Positions 34,942 to 44,260 of a stretch of DNA of 64,000 bases are shown piece by piece (position 1 is the first letter of the stretch; each line of letters starts with the position of its first letter). The DNA is from Nitricoxidireducens sp046726235 (GTDB taxonomy: Bacteria > Pseudomonadota > Gammaproteobacteria > Burkholderiales > Rhodocyclaceae). Made by a program: the position numbers and the translations under genes. The DNA is taken from the NCBI GenBank assembly GCA_046726235.1, contig JBKPAD010000010.1, positions 620,001 to 684,000 on the forward strand, written 5' to 3'. The notes below the pieces were generated by a model. The model was not told where the DNA came from, did no database searches, and saw only the letters and a program-made list of their open reading frames with translations.

Positions 34942-35298
34942 ATGGACGCCATGAGACCCCTGGTCCTCGCGCTCGGGCTGTGCATCGCCGCGAACGCCGC
35001 CGCGCAGACCGTGACCGCGCGCGGCGCGCGCAGTTGCGCCTTGTGGAACGAGAACCGCGTCGACGAGCGCGGCGGGCACCTGCTCGGCGCCCAGTTCTAC
35101 CAGACCTGGCTCGTCGGCTACCTCAGCGGCATGGCCGCCGGCACCGGCGTCGACCTGCTCGGCAGCGTGCCGAACGAGCCGCTGTTCCAGCGCGTCGACC
35201 GCTACTGCGCCGAGAACCCCGGCGCCAACCTCGCCGCGGCCGGCGCCACCGTCGCCCGCGAACTCATGCAGTCCGGCGTAATCTATTGGGGTCCCTAG
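34942..35298 (+). CDS. Small secreted protein with two cysteines
   Basis: A 118-residue protein of unknown family. It has a Sec signal peptide (MRPLVLALGLCIAANAAAQ, cleavage after AAA). The mature part contains SCALWNENR, a YQTWLVGYLSGMAAG helix and RYCAENPGANLAAAGATVARELM, an arrangement recalling HdeA/Rap1a-type small periplasmic folds with one disulfide, though I cannot assign it. ATG at 34942 or 34951 both work. It diverges from lepA and precedes another small exported protein. Confidence 0.65.
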   Translation: MDAMRPLVLALGLCIAANAAAQTVTARGARSCALWNENRVDERGGHLLGAQFYQTWLVGYLSGMAAGTGVDLLGSVPNEPLFQRVDRYCAENPGANLAAAGATVARELMQSGVIYWGP

Positions 35299-35314
35299 CA
35301 TCGAGGAATCCCGC

Positions 35315-35610
35315 GTGAAGAAGCTGATCGCCCTGCTCGCCGCCGCCCTGCTGGCCGGGTCGGCCGTTGCCGCCGACGTGCCCGACAGCGCCGCCATGGA
35401 AAAGGCGCTCCAGTCCCTGCCCTGGGAGCGCTTCAAGGCCGTCATCACCAGCGTGCCGAAGATGAAGGCCGACGTCGACGCATACGGCCCCATGGGCTGG
35501 GAGTTCTAAAGAAAAACTACCGGACGCACGGCTGGAAGAAGAACATCGACAAGCTCGACGCCGAGCAGAAGCAGCGCCTCGCCGAGCTGATCCGCAAGGC
35601 GCGCAGCTAG
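35315..35610 (+). pseudogene. Small exported protein gene with a single-base frameshift
   Basis: The first frame gives 64 residues: signal peptide MKKLIALLAAALLAGSAVAA, then a helical stretch ending YGPMGWEF before TAA at 35507. Reading on from 35509 in the -1 frame gives KKNYRTHGWKKNIDKLDAEQ and then KQRLAELIRKARS to a TAG at 35608, a charged amphipathic tail that fits as the natural continuation. One missing base before the TAA would join them. It may be a real loss-of-function mutation or a sequencing error beside an A-run. The TAG overlaps the stop of convergent tamB (CTAG). Function unknown. Confidence 0.6.
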
Positions 35611-38600
35611 TCGAAGGCGAAGGTGTAGGTCAGGTCGATCGCGTTGTCGGCCCCCGCCCGCGTCACGACCGCGATGCGCGGCGTCAGCTGCCAGGTCAGC
35701 TTCATTACCCCGGCCGCCGCCGACAATCCCTGCTCGTAGCCGATCGTCGCCCGCGACGACAGGCGCTTGCCGACGCTGACGATCTGGCTGGTCAGGTCCG
35801 CGGCACCCGGCTCCGAACGCAGGCTGAGCTCGTCGACGCCGAAGGCCTGCGCCAGCTGGCCCGTCGGCCCGCCGCCTGAGCGCCCGCCGAGCAGCGCGCC
35901 GGCCGCCGCCAGCAGCAGCCCGCTGTCGGCGCCGGCCGCCTCCGGGGCGCGTCCGAGCACGATCCACGACAGCTTCTCCGGATCCGGCACCGGCGGCGTC
36001 GACACCAGGCGCACGCGCGGCGCCTTCACCGTGCCGGCCACTTCGACGCCGGCCTCGACCTCCAGCCCCTTGCGCAGCGCCAGCACGTTGAGCCCCGGAT
36101 CGTCGAGCGCACCCTGGAAATTCACGATGCCGCGCTCCACCGTGAGCGTCTGCCCGTAGGCGGCGAAGGTCGCATCAACGGCGGCGATGCTGCCGCGGGC
36201 GCGCAGCGGCCGGCCGCGCTCGCCCGCAACGTGGAGGGCGCCGTCGAGGCGCGCATCGAGGCCGGCGGCGCGCAGGCGGAAGTTGCGCCCGAGGTCGAAA
36301 TCCGCGGCGACATCGACGCGCGCGCCGGCAGCCGGCCGCCGCCGGCCGGCGACGACCACGTCGGGAGACAGCTGCGGCCGGCTCGCCGGCGGCTCGGCGA
36401 TGTGGCCGACGTCGGCGACCAGGTCCGCCGTCACCCCGAGCCGGCTGTCCTCCAGTTCCACTCCCGCGCGCCCCGAGGCGACGATCCAGCGATCGGTGCG
36501 CTGGACCAGCGGCAGCCGGCCGGCTTCGAAGTCGAGGCGGCCGCGCCGCGCCTGCAGGTCGATCTCGCCGCGCCCTTCGATGGTTCCGGCGCGCGCCGCG
36601 AACGGCGGCACCACGCCGGCCGGCGGTGCGTGCGGCGCCGAGGCGCGCAGGCGCTCGACGCGCAGCCGGTCGGCGTCGAAGGCTGCGTCCAGTTCGCCGC
36701 GCTCGAAGCGCACGCCGAGCTCGTGCAAGGCCAGCGTCAGCTCGCGGCCATGCGCCCGACCGCGCAGGTCGGGCGTCCCCAGCGTGCCGCCGAGCGCCAG
36801 GTCGAGCTCCAGGCGCCCCGCGGCCGAATACTCGTCGCCCAGCAGCGCGCCGAGCCAAGCCACGTCGCCGAGCGCCACGCCGACGCGCCCGTCGAGGCGC
36901 GTCGCGGGCGGCAGTTCGAGCGCGCCGCGCGATGCCGGCAGCGTCAGGCCGATCGCGCCGCGCCAGTTGCCGAGCCGCGCACCGGCCGCGGCGAGACTCA
37001 CGTCGATGCGGTCGCCGCGCGCCGCGGCGTTGAGCCGCAAGTCGGAGATGCCTAGCGCCAGCGGCGATTCGCCGGCAATGATCCAGTCGCCGGATTCGCG
37101 CGCGACCTCGATGCGCCCATCGACGCGCGCGCCCGTCGCCGCGGCGTCCCAGCCGCCGCCGAGCCGCAGCGATTCGCCGCCCGGCGTGAGCGCCGCGCCG
37201 ACGAGGCGCAGGCCGACGCCCGTGAATCGGCCGCGGCTGCTCCAGCGCTGCGGCGTCCATACGCTCGCGCCGTGCTCGATGCGGCCGCCGCCGGCTTCGA
37301 GCGTTGCGGCGCCGATTTCGACCTTCTCCCACGCGATCGACAGCGGCGCCGGCGACAGCAGGCGCACCGGCACCGGCAAGGCAGCGTCGAGCGCCTCGAT
37401 GCGGCCACGCCAGCGCTCGTAGCTTCCGCTCAGTGCGCCGCGCGCACGCAGCGCAAGCCGCCGGTCGCCGGCGAGCGCTGCGTCGATACGCAGGCCGTGA
37501 GCAACGTCGCGCCCTTCGACGGTCGCCGTCAGGCGCGAGATGCGCGTCTCACCCTCCGCTCCGGCATAACCGGCGAGTTCCAGCGCGAACCGCAGCGCGT
37601 CGCCGCGCGACTCGCCCTCGGCATCGAGTGCGGCGATGCGATGCGAAGCGAGCAGCAAGAGACTTTTGCCCTGCACCGAGAAGCGTGCATCGGGCCGCGC
37701 CAGCCGTCCCGCCAGCTCGACGCGCGCCGACAACGAACCACCGAAGCCCGGCCCGACGTCACCCAACTCGGGTGCCTCCACTCGGGCATGCAGTCGGATG
37801 TCCCGCCCGCCGAAGCGCCCCTCGGCGTCGAGCCGGTTGCGTCCGAGGCGCACCAGCGCACGCTCGAGCGTCAGTTCCTCGCCCGCTCGCGCGCCCTCGG
37901 CTTCGATGCGCAGCGCACCGTCGGCCAGCGTCAGCCGGCCGCGCTGGGCTTGCGCACCGCCGCTCAGGCTTGCGCTGCCGGCAAGGCGCGTCGCGCGCAG
38001 CCGCGTGTCGAGCGCCGCGAGGTCCAGGCCCTGCACGCTCAGGTCGGCCGTGCCGCTCGCGTCGGCACGCGTCCACGTCGCCCGGCCCGTGATCCTGCCG
38101 CCGCCCGCGAGCGCCGCGTCGAGATCGTCGAATGCCATGCGGCCGTCGGCGCCGATGTCCGCCAGCGCAGCAATCGCCTGCACCGGAACGCCGCCGCGAT
38201 CGAGTGCCGCCGGCGCGGCATTTCGCAGGCGCAGAGGGCCGGCCATGCGACCGTCGGCGCGCGCCTGCAGGTCGGCGTCGGCGCTAAGGCGCGCGTGGGG
38301 AAGGCGTGGCGACAGCGCCTGCGGATCGAACTCGGCGAGGGCGAGGCGCAGGCCGGCAAGCGGATTGGGTGCGAACGGCCGCAAGGCCGCCTCGGCGCTG
38401 CCGCGCAGTCCCGCGCCGCGCCCAGTCGCGCGCACTGACAGGCTTTCAAGATTGCCGGCGGCCTGCGCTTCCAGCACCGGCGGCTCCGGCGCCGCGCTGC
38501 CGCCCCTCGCCTCGAAGCGTGCCTCGGCGCGCGACTCGAACGGCCGCTCCGCCGCGATCTCGCCTTGCCCCGTGACGTCGCCGTACTCGTGGGCAAACCG

Positions 38601-39140
38601 CAACGCGTGCACGCGGTGGCGCTGCCCGTCGCTGTCGCCGCGTGCCTCGATCGCCCGGACGGCGAGGCGCACGCGCCCATCCTCGGCGGCGAGCAAACGC
38701 AGTTCGCCGATGCGCAGTTCCGCGACGACGACCGCCAGCGGCAAGCGCAGGGTGTCGGGCATTTCCGCTGCTGCGTCGCTGTGCGGCGACGCGACGTCGA
38801 CGCGGGCAGCGGCGAGCCGCCGGATCTCCAGTCGGCGTTCGCGCAGGGCGGCCGGCCGCCAGTCCAACTCCAGCGCCTCGACCGCCACGATGCGATCGCC
38901 GACCGCGAGGCGCAGACTGCCGACGGCGAGCGGGCCTAGCAAGCGTCCGCGCAGACCCTCGACGCGGTCGGCGCCGGCACGCCGCAACGCCCATTCGGCG
39001 CCGCCCGGCGTGGCCAGCAGCCAGTAGCCGGCGAGCGCCAGCGACGCCACTACCGCCGCGACGACGGCCAGCACCGCCAGCGCAATGCGCGCCGCTCTGC
39101 CCTTCAGAAACCGACCGATATCGAGAAGTCCACTCGCCAC
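35607..39140 (-). CDS. tamB: TamB, translocation and assembly module subunit
   Basis: About 1,177 residues: one N-terminal membrane helix (LAVLAVVAAVVASLALAGYWLL), a very long beta-rich region of repeated strands typical of the bridge-like AsmA/TamB superfamily, and the C-terminal DUF490 domain ending in alternating hydrophobic strands and Phe-Asp. TamB with TamA assists outer-membrane protein insertion and phospholipid transport. No ATG is available near the helix; the best start is GTG at 39140, overlapping tamA by 37 bases. A much longer open frame upstream is antisense-like noise inside tamA. Confidence 0.9.
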   Translation of the reverse strand: MASGLLDIGRFLKGRAARIALAVLAVVAAVVASLALAGYWLLATPGGAEWALRRAGADRVEGLRGRLLGPLAVGSLRLAVGDRIVAVEALELDWRPAALRERRLEIRRLAAARVDVASPHSDAAAEMPDTLRLPLAVVVAELRIGELRLLAAEDGRVRLAVRAIEARGDSDGQRHRVHALRFAHEYGDVTGQGEIAAERPFESRAEARFEARGGSAAPEPPVLEAQAAGNLESLSVRATGRGAGLRGSAEAALRPFAPNPLAGLRLALAEFDPQALSPRLPHARLSADADLQARADGRMAGPLRLRNAAPAALDRGGVPVQAIAALADIGADGRMAFDDLDAALAGGGRITGRATWTRADASGTADLSVQGLDLAALDTRLRATRLAGSASLSGGAQAQRGRLTLADGALRIEAEGARAGEELTLERALVRLGRNRLDAEGRFGGRDIRLHARVEAPELGDVGPGFGGSLSARVELAGRLARPDARFSVQGKSLLLLASHRIAALDAEGESRGDALRFALELAGYAGAEGETRISRLTATVEGRDVAHGLRIDAALAGDRRLALRARGALSGSYERWRGRIEALDAALPVPVRLLSPAPLSIAWEKVEIGAATLEAGGGRIEHGASVWTPQRWSSRGRFTGVGLRLVGAALTPGGESLRLGGGWDAAATGARVDGRIEVARESGDWIIAGESPLALGISDLRLNAAARGDRIDVSLAAAGARLGNWRGAIGLTLPASRGALELPPATRLDGRVGVALGDVAWLGALLGDEYSAAGRLELDLALGGTLGTPDLRGRAHGRELTLALHELGVRFERGELDAAFDADRLRVERLRASAPHAPPAGVVPPFAARAGTIEGRGEIDLQARRGRLDFEAGRLPLVQRTDRWIVASGRAGVELEDSRLGVTADLVADVGHIAEPPASRPQLSPDVVVAGRRRPAAGARVDVAADFDLGRNFRLRAAGLDARLDGALHVAGERGRPLRARGSIAAVDATFAAYGQTLTVERGIVNFQGALDDPGLNVLALRKGLEVEAGVEVAGTVKAPRVRLVSTPPVPDPEKLSWIVLGRAPEAAGADSGLLLAAAGALLGGRSGGGPTGQLAQAFGVDELSLRSEPGAADLTSQIVSVGKRLSSRATIGYEQGLSAAAGVMKLTWQLTPRIAVVTRAGADNAIDLTYTFAFD

Positions 39141-40828
39141 TTGCGCACCTCGCGGCCGTAGGCGACGTCGAGTCCGAGCGGGCCGGCGGGGCTGCGCCAG
39201 CGCACGCCCGCGCCGATGCCGACGGCCGCGCGCAAGTCGCGCCAGGCGTCGGCCGCGTCGCCGGCATCGGCAAACAGCGCGCCGCCCCAGTCGCCGGTGA
39301 ACCAGTGCGTGTATTCGAGGCTGCCGGTCGCCATCGTGCGCCCGCCGACGATCGCCTCGCCCTCGCGCACGCCGAGGCTCTGGTAGGCGTAGCCGCGCAC
39401 CGATTGGGCGCCGCCGGCGCGGAACAGGTATTCCTGCGGGATGCCGAAGCGCGAGGAAGCGGCGGTCAGCCCGGCCTCGGCGCGCATCGCCAGCACGTCG
39501 CGCGCGCCGATCGGCCACCAGCGCTGGTAGCGCAGGTGGCTGCGCAGGAAGTCCTGGTCGGAGAGGAGTTCGCGCCGGGCGCCGCCGAGGCGCACGTCGA
39601 CCAGATCGCCGCGACGCGGCAGCAGCGGGTCGTCGACGTCGCGGCGCGTCCAGCGGCCGTCGAGCACCAGCGCCTGGTCGGTCTTGTGCAGGCCGCCCGC
39701 CGGCCGCCGCTCCTCGCACTGCCAGTCGATGCCGAGCCGGGTGTCGATGCGCCCGCGCGTGCGCATGCGCGCTGCGCCGAGCGTCTGGCGCAGCGTGTTC
39801 AGGCCCTGAATGCTCGTCGCCTCGACGCGCCCGGTCCAGACGAGGCGATAGTCGTCCTCGTCGGGATAGGTGTCGACCGTCGCGCCGAGCGTCTGGCGGT
39901 TCTGCTCCAGCCGCAGCAGGCTCGTCAGCCGCCAGGCATGGCCGAGGAAGTTGTAGTCGCGGTAGTTGATCTCGCCGCGCGCGCCGTTGTTGGAGCTATA
40001 GCCGACGCCGAAGCCGATCTGCCGCGATTTCGTCTCCGCCAGCGCCACGCGCACCGGCAACGCGCCGTCGCGCGCCGCCGCCGCATCGACGCCGACGATG
40101 ACCGAACCGAACAACGGAATGCCCTGCAGGCGCGCCTGGAAGTCGAGCAGCTGGTCGAGGCGATAGGGGTCGCCGGGGCCGAACGGCGCCTGGTTGCGCA
40201 CCAGCGCCTCGTCGTAGCGCTCCAGCCCGGTGATGACCAGTTCGCCGAAGCGCAGCGCCGGCCCCGAGTCCACGATGACATGCAAGGTCGCCGAGGTCGT
40301 GGCCGGGTCGATCTCGGCGCGGCTGTCGACGATGGCAGCCGCGGCATAGTCGCGGCGTGCGACGCCGGCGAGCAGCGCCGCCTTGGCGTCTTCCCAGTCG
40401 GCCGAGCGGAAGGGCTCGCCGACGTCGAGCTTCCACGCTGCGCGCAATCCCTCGACGCGCTGCGCCTTGTCGGCCCCGCTGGCGGCGATGTCGCCGTAGA
40501 ATTCGAGGTCGACGCGGGCTACCGTCGTGCGCAGCCCAGGCAAGACCTCCAGCACGACGGCGTCGCCGTCCGTCGGCCGCAGCGCGATGGCCGGCGTGAA
40601 CCAGCCTTCTGCCGCCAGCAGTTCGCTGACCTCACGCTGCGCGCGACGCAGGAACGCGGCGCGTGCAGCGGCATCGGCCGGCGCCGGAATCGTGGCGTCG
40701 AAGTGTGCCTCGAGCAGCGGGCGCACCGCGTCGGGGGCGAGCAGCGTCGCGCGCAAGGGCGCGACCTGCCCGCAAGCCGGGCCGCCTGCAATCAATGCCA
40801 GGCAGGCGGCTGCGACCCGCCACCACAT
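39104..40828 (-). CDS. tamA: TamA, BamA-like outer-membrane protein
   Basis: A 574-residue Omp85-family protein. Signal peptide MWWRVAAACLALIAGGPACGQ, then three POTRA-like segments (about 30-260), then a 16-strand-type barrel with the conserved VRGYAYQSLG loop (VRGY motif) and a C-terminal strand ending in Phe, the usual barrel assembly signal. It lies 36 bases after the XRE regulator gene and overlaps tamB, consistent with one operon. Confidence 0.93.
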   Translation of the reverse strand: MWWRVAAACLALIAGGPACGQVAPLRATLLAPDAVRPLLEAHFDATIPAPADAAARAAFLRRAQREVSELLAAEGWFTPAIALRPTDGDAVVLEVLPGLRTTVARVDLEFYGDIAASGADKAQRVEGLRAAWKLDVGEPFRSADWEDAKAALLAGVARRDYAAAAIVDSRAEIDPATTSATLHVIVDSGPALRFGELVITGLERYDEALVRNQAPFGPGDPYRLDQLLDFQARLQGIPLFGSVIVGVDAAAARDGALPVRVALAETKSRQIGFGVGYSSNNGARGEINYRDYNFLGHAWRLTSLLRLEQNRQTLGATVDTYPDEDDYRLVWTGRVEATSIQGLNTLRQTLGAARMRTRGRIDTRLGIDWQCEERRPAGGLHKTDQALVLDGRWTRRDVDDPLLPRRGDLVDVRLGGARRELLSDQDFLRSHLRYQRWWPIGARDVLAMRAEAGLTAASSRFGIPQEYLFRAGGAQSVRGYAYQSLGVREGEAIVGGRTMATGSLEYTHWFTGDWGGALFADAGDAADAWRDLRAAVGIGAGVRWRSPAGPLGLDVAYGREVRKWRVDFSISVGF

Positions 40829-40864
40829 GGGCGCAGCGGCCAGGCGGCGTGCCGCCTTCCGGCC

Positions 40865-41275
40865 TCAGCGAATCCCGGCGAGGACGAACAGCGCCTTGAG
40901 CTTGTCGGCCGGCAGCGGCACCAGCGACTCGGCGAGCCGCATGATCTTGCGCGAGACGCCGTGGGCCGTCTCGGCCCGACGGGCGCGCGCGCTGCCGTTG
41001 CGCGCCGCGCCGTTGGCCTTGGCCGGAGCCGCCGGCTTGGCGACGCTGGCGCCGGCAGGCGTCGCGGGCCGCTCGTCCGCGGCGCCGTTCTCGAGCCACT
41101 CGGGCGTGACCTTGAGCGCCGCCGCAAGTTTGTTCAGCCGACGCGAGCGCTTGATCTTGCCGCTCTCGAGCTGCGACAGGCTGGGGCCCGAAACCCCGAT
41201 GCGCTTGGCCAGCACGCTCTGGCTCATGCCCAGTTCTTCACGCCGTTCCTTGACACGTTTTCCGATGAAAGTCAT
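40865..41275 (-). CDS. XRE-family helix-turn-helix regulator
   Basis: A 136-residue protein. The Cro/CI-type HTH occupies the first 65 residues (IGKRVKERREELGMSQSVLAKRIGVSG.SLSQLESGK pattern). A Pro/Ala-rich linker (70-100) leads to a short C-terminal helix KIMRLAESLVPLPADKLKALFVLAG. Such regulators often control their own operon; an inverted repeat lies about 80 bases upstream of the ATG. It precedes tamA on the same strand, which raises the possibility that it controls tamAB. Confidence 0.88.
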   Translation of the reverse strand: MTFIGKRVKERREELGMSQSVLAKRIGVSGPSLSQLESGKIKRSRRLNKLAAALKVTPEWLENGAADERPATPAGASVAKPAAPAKANGAARNGSARARRAETAHGVSRKIMRLAESLVPLPADKLKALFVLAGIR

Positions 41276-41351
41276 TTCAGTACCTACCCCTTGATGAGTA
41301 CGATGGCTGCAGAAACTTCAGGACCGATTCTGCTTACGGCCTCATGCGAGG

Positions 41352-41375
41352 CAAATACGCGGAACGCAGTATTTG
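41352..41375. promoter_or_regulatory. Inverted repeat upstream of the XRE gene
   Basis: Arms CAAATAC and GTATTTG, spaced by ten bases, in the 128-base gap between the diguanylate cyclase stop and the XRE start. The symmetry and size fit a dimeric HTH regulator site. Nothing else is evident in this gap. Confidence 0.4.
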
Positions 41376-41403
41376 GGCTACCCGGATACCCTTAAGGCTC
41401 GGC

Positions 41404-43233
41404 TTAGCCGGGGTGGGTGCATTCGTCGTCGCATCCGCCGTCGATGCCGCAGCCGCGGCAGATCGCGCGATTCTTGCCGAGGCGCTTGGCGTGATACATG
41501 GCCTCATCGGCGCCGCGCAGCAAGCCGGCGGAATCGTCGCCGTCATAGGGGAACACGCTGACGCCGATGCTGGCGCCGAGCCGGCCGTGCAGCTCGCCGA
41601 TGGGAATCGGATCGCGCACCGCGTCGACGATCTTGCGCGCGGCGGCGATCGCGTTGGCGCGACCGTCGGTCTCGAGCACGATGGCGAACTCGTCGCCGCC
41701 GATGCGCGCGACGGTGTCCATCGCGCGCGTACAGTCCTTCAGGCGCCGCGAGACTTCCTGCAGCGCGGCGTCGCCTGCCTTGTGGCCGTAGCGATCGTTG
41801 ATCGGCTTGAAGTCGTCGAGGTCGATGTAGAGCACCGCGAAGCTCGAATCCTGGCGCCGCGCGCGCGCGATCGCCTGGCGCACGCGGTCGGCGAAGAGCG
41901 AGCGGTTCGCCAGCCCCGTCAGCGAATCGTGCAGCGCTAGATGCTCGATCTCGCTGCGGGCGATGACTTCGGCGTTGAAATCCTTGTCCACGCTCGTGTA
42001 GCTGACGATGTTGCCCTCGCCGTCGAGGATAGGCGTGATCGTCTTGTAGACGTGGCAGAGATCGCCGTTCTTGCGTCGGTTGACGAGCTGCGCCTGGAAG
42101 TCGCGGCCGCTGGTGATGACCTCCCACATGCGCACGTAGAAGTCTTCGTCCTGGGTGCCGGACTTGAGCAGCGAATAGGTGCGGCCGACGATTTCACCGG
42201 CCTCGTAGCCGTACATGCGCTCGAAGGCGCGATTGACGTAGCGGATCACGCCCGCGGGCGAGGACAGCGAGATGGCGTCGGCCGAGTGCTCGACGATGCT
42301 CGACAGTTCGCGCAGCTTGATGTCGGCCACCTTCTGCGCCGAAATGTCCTCGAAGATTTTCAGCACGGCCACTTCGCCTTCCCAGAAGACGCTGGTCTCG
42401 TGGATGCGCCAGTGGCGCAGCTCGCCGTCGCGACGCACGACGCACGCCTCGTAGCTGGACGGCACCGCCGCTCCCTGCAGCCGCCGCGCCTGGATATCGG
42501 CGACCGCATCACGGTCCGGATCGCATACGAGCGGCAGGAAGGGCTTGCCGACGAGTTCGTCGGCCAGGTAGCCGATCATGTGCATCGCCTGCAGGTTGAG
42601 GAATTTGACCGTGTCGTCCTTGGTGATCGCGACGCCGAGCGGCAGCTCCTCGACCAGCCCGTGGTAGTGCGCCTCCGACGATTGCAGCGCCTCCTCGATC
42701 TGGCGCCGTCGCGTGATGTCGGTGACGACGACGCTGCAGGTCTGCTCCTCCTGGTCGTCGATCGCCCGTATCTGGGCGTAGAGCGCCGGATGGGAGATCG
42801 TCGCCGCGATGGCGACCTCGCAGGTCTCGTCGATGTGGCTGTGGAACACCCGCGCGAGGAAGGCGCGGAAGCTCGCGCGCGATTCCTCGCCGAGGTAGCT
42901 CTCGAAGCGGCGCTGCCGCAGTTCCGAGCGCTGCACGCCGAGCAGGCCGGCGCCCGCGAGGTTGGTGCGCAGGATGCCGCCGTCGCGGTCGAGCGTGAAA
43001 TAAGGAACCGGCGAAAGGTCGTAGAGCGACGAGAAGCGCGCCAGCACGCCTTCAATGTCGGTCAGGGTCGTCCGCAGATCGTCGCGCTGGGTCTCGACCT
43101 CGCCCAGCCGAAGCCGCAGGGCCTCGATCTCCCGCCGCGCTGCCGGAAGATCATCAGGCTCGAGCGTGCGCCCGGCGCACGGCTGCGCCGAAGCGTCCGG
43201 GGCTGCGCCGGAATGGTCCGACCTTCTTGTCAT
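41404..43233 (-). CDS. Triple-PAS diguanylate cyclase with a Cys-rich tail
   Basis: A 609-residue cytoplasmic protein. A coiled N-terminal segment precedes three PAS domains (about 65-185, 190-310 and 315-440). The GGDEF domain has the intact motif at 512-516 and RxxD (RAMD) five residues before it, so it should make c-di-GMP and be product-inhibited. The last 20 residues read CRGCGIDGGCDDEC plus a few: four Cys in 14 residues, unusual for this family and perhaps a metal or redox site. The start at 43233 is chosen for AGGAGGA six bases upstream; two further ATGs lie before it. Confidence 0.93.
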   Translation of the reverse strand: MTRRSDHSGAAPDASAQPCAGRTLEPDDLPAARREIEALRLRLGEVETQRDDLRTTLTDIEGVLARFSSLYDLSPVPYFTLDRDGGILRTNLAGAGLLGVQRSELRQRRFESYLGEESRASFRAFLARVFHSHIDETCEVAIAATISHPALYAQIRAIDDQEEQTCSVVVTDITRRRQIEEALQSSEAHYHGLVEELPLGVAITKDDTVKFLNLQAMHMIGYLADELVGKPFLPLVCDPDRDAVADIQARRLQGAAVPSSYEACVVRRDGELRHWRIHETSVFWEGEVAVLKIFEDISAQKVADIKLRELSSIVEHSADAISLSSPAGVIRYVNRAFERMYGYEAGEIVGRTYSLLKSGTQDEDFYVRMWEVITSGRDFQAQLVNRRKNGDLCHVYKTITPILDGEGNIVSYTSVDKDFNAEVIARSEIEHLALHDSLTGLANRSLFADRVRQAIARARRQDSSFAVLYIDLDDFKPINDRYGHKAGDAALQEVSRRLKDCTRAMDTVARIGGDEFAIVLETDGRANAIAAARKIVDAVRDPIPIGELHGRLGASIGVSVFPYDGDDSAGLLRGADEAMYHAKRLGKNRAICRGCGIDGGCDDECTHPG

Positions 43234-43449
43234 GTCTCCTCCTGCGGACGGCGTCTTCGTGGCCATCCGGCATGGGTGCTCGTCGCCCGGGCTGGCGTCG
43301 GTCACTGCCGCGCGCACCGGTGTCCGGAGCGCGCGAAAGTCTGCCCGAAAAAGCCAACAATGACAATCGCTTACACTAAAGTCATAGACCCATCGGCCGA
43401 GAACAAACGGGCAGAATGCTGGTCTGTCGGTGAAGGACGGAGAACTGCC

Positions 43450-43929
43450 ATGAATCGGACCGCTGACCTCTTTTTCCTGCCCCTGGCGTTGATGCTGGTC
43501 GCAGGCTGCTCATCGCTGCCCGAAGACCACCTCCCCGGCCGGGTCGATCGCCTCACCACCCAGCAGGCGGCGCGCCTTCCGCCGCCCGAGCCGGCGCTGG
43601 CGCTCGCCGACATCGAGGCGATGCAGAAGGGCGGCTCGGCGCCGGAGGCCATCGTCACCCGCATCCGCGAGCGCGGCACCACGTTCCGGCTGGCGACGGC
43701 GGACGTGCTGCGCCTCAGCCGGGCCGGCGTACCCGACAGCGTCATCGACTTCATGCTCAACGCCGAACGCAGCGCGGCGCAGGAGAACTGCGCCGGCGAA
43801 CTGGCGCGGCGCGAGCGCGAACTCCAGTTGCGGCTGCAGCAGCGCGACCAGGACTGGATGCTCCGCTGCAACGCGATGTATCCGCCCTTCTATTCGCCCT
43901 TCTTCCCCTACCGCCGCCACTGGTGGTGA
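43450..43929 (+). CDS. Small lipoprotein of unknown function
   Basis: A 159-residue protein with a lipoprotein signal (LALMLVAGCSS, Cys at about 20). The mature part has a helical domain with two repeats of a 'DIEAMQKGGSAPEAIVTRIRE' and 'DVLRLSRAGVPDSVIDFML' kind, a pattern seen in many small exported proteobacterial proteins, then a Glu/Arg/Gln-rich coiled helix and a Tyr/Phe/Pro-rich C-terminus (PPFYSPFFPYRRHWW). No function can be assigned. It diverges from the diguanylate cyclase across about 216 bases, in which I see no convincing promoter. Confidence 0.8.
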   Translation: MNRTADLFFLPLALMLVAGCSSLPEDHLPGRVDRLTTQQAARLPPPEPALALADIEAMQKGGSAPEAIVTRIRERGTTFRLATADVLRLSRAGVPDSVIDFMLNAERSAAQENCAGELARRERELQLRLQQRDQDWMLRCNAMYPPFYSPFFPYRRHWW

Positions 43930-43955
43930 GCGGGGCTGCCCCACCGGAGCCCGCG

Positions 43956-44159
43956 TCAGCCGAGCTTCGAAACGGCGCTCGAGACTTCCACCGGGCTCTC
44001 GTAGTCCTTGTCCGGAAGCTTCTGGAGCAGGTGCAGGATTTCGTCGTCCGCACCCTCCTCTTCGGCCTTGTCGATGATCTCCTGCCGCTGCGCGGGATAT
44101 TCGAGCCCGTGCAGGAATTTCTGGATCTGGATCGGGCTCGGGGCGGTCATCTTCGCCAT
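43956..44159 (-). CDS. DUF2795 protein
   Basis: A 67-residue protein. The pattern IQIQKFLHGLEYPAQRQEIIDKAEEEGADDEIL...LPDKDYESPVEVSSAV matches DUF2795 along its length. Function unknown. AAAGGAG precedes the ATG at 44159. It faces the lipoprotein gene 26 bases away and diverges from an AtaL-like gene. Confidence 0.85.
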   Translation of the reverse strand: MAKMTAPSPIQIQKFLHGLEYPAQRQEIIDKAEEEGADDEILHLLQKLPDKDYESPVEVSSAVSKLG

Positions 44160-44260
44160 GGCGTGCTCCTTTGGAATGGGAGCCCGAATCCGGCAAGCCG
44201 AATGCCGCCATGCCGAGGCGCGGGACTTGCCTTCCCTGCCCGGCAGGGGACAATTCAGCA

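Noticed and set aside
35500..35517. Programmed -1 frameshift in the small exported protein
   Set aside because: The A-rich slippery-looking run lies after the zero-frame stop, and no stimulating structure is evident; simple mutation or a read error fits better.
39141..39719. Extension of tamB by about 190 codons into tamA
   Set aside because: The extra part is antiphase to tamA coding sequence and Arg-rich; the membrane helix expected at the TamB N-terminus begins after the GTG at 39140.
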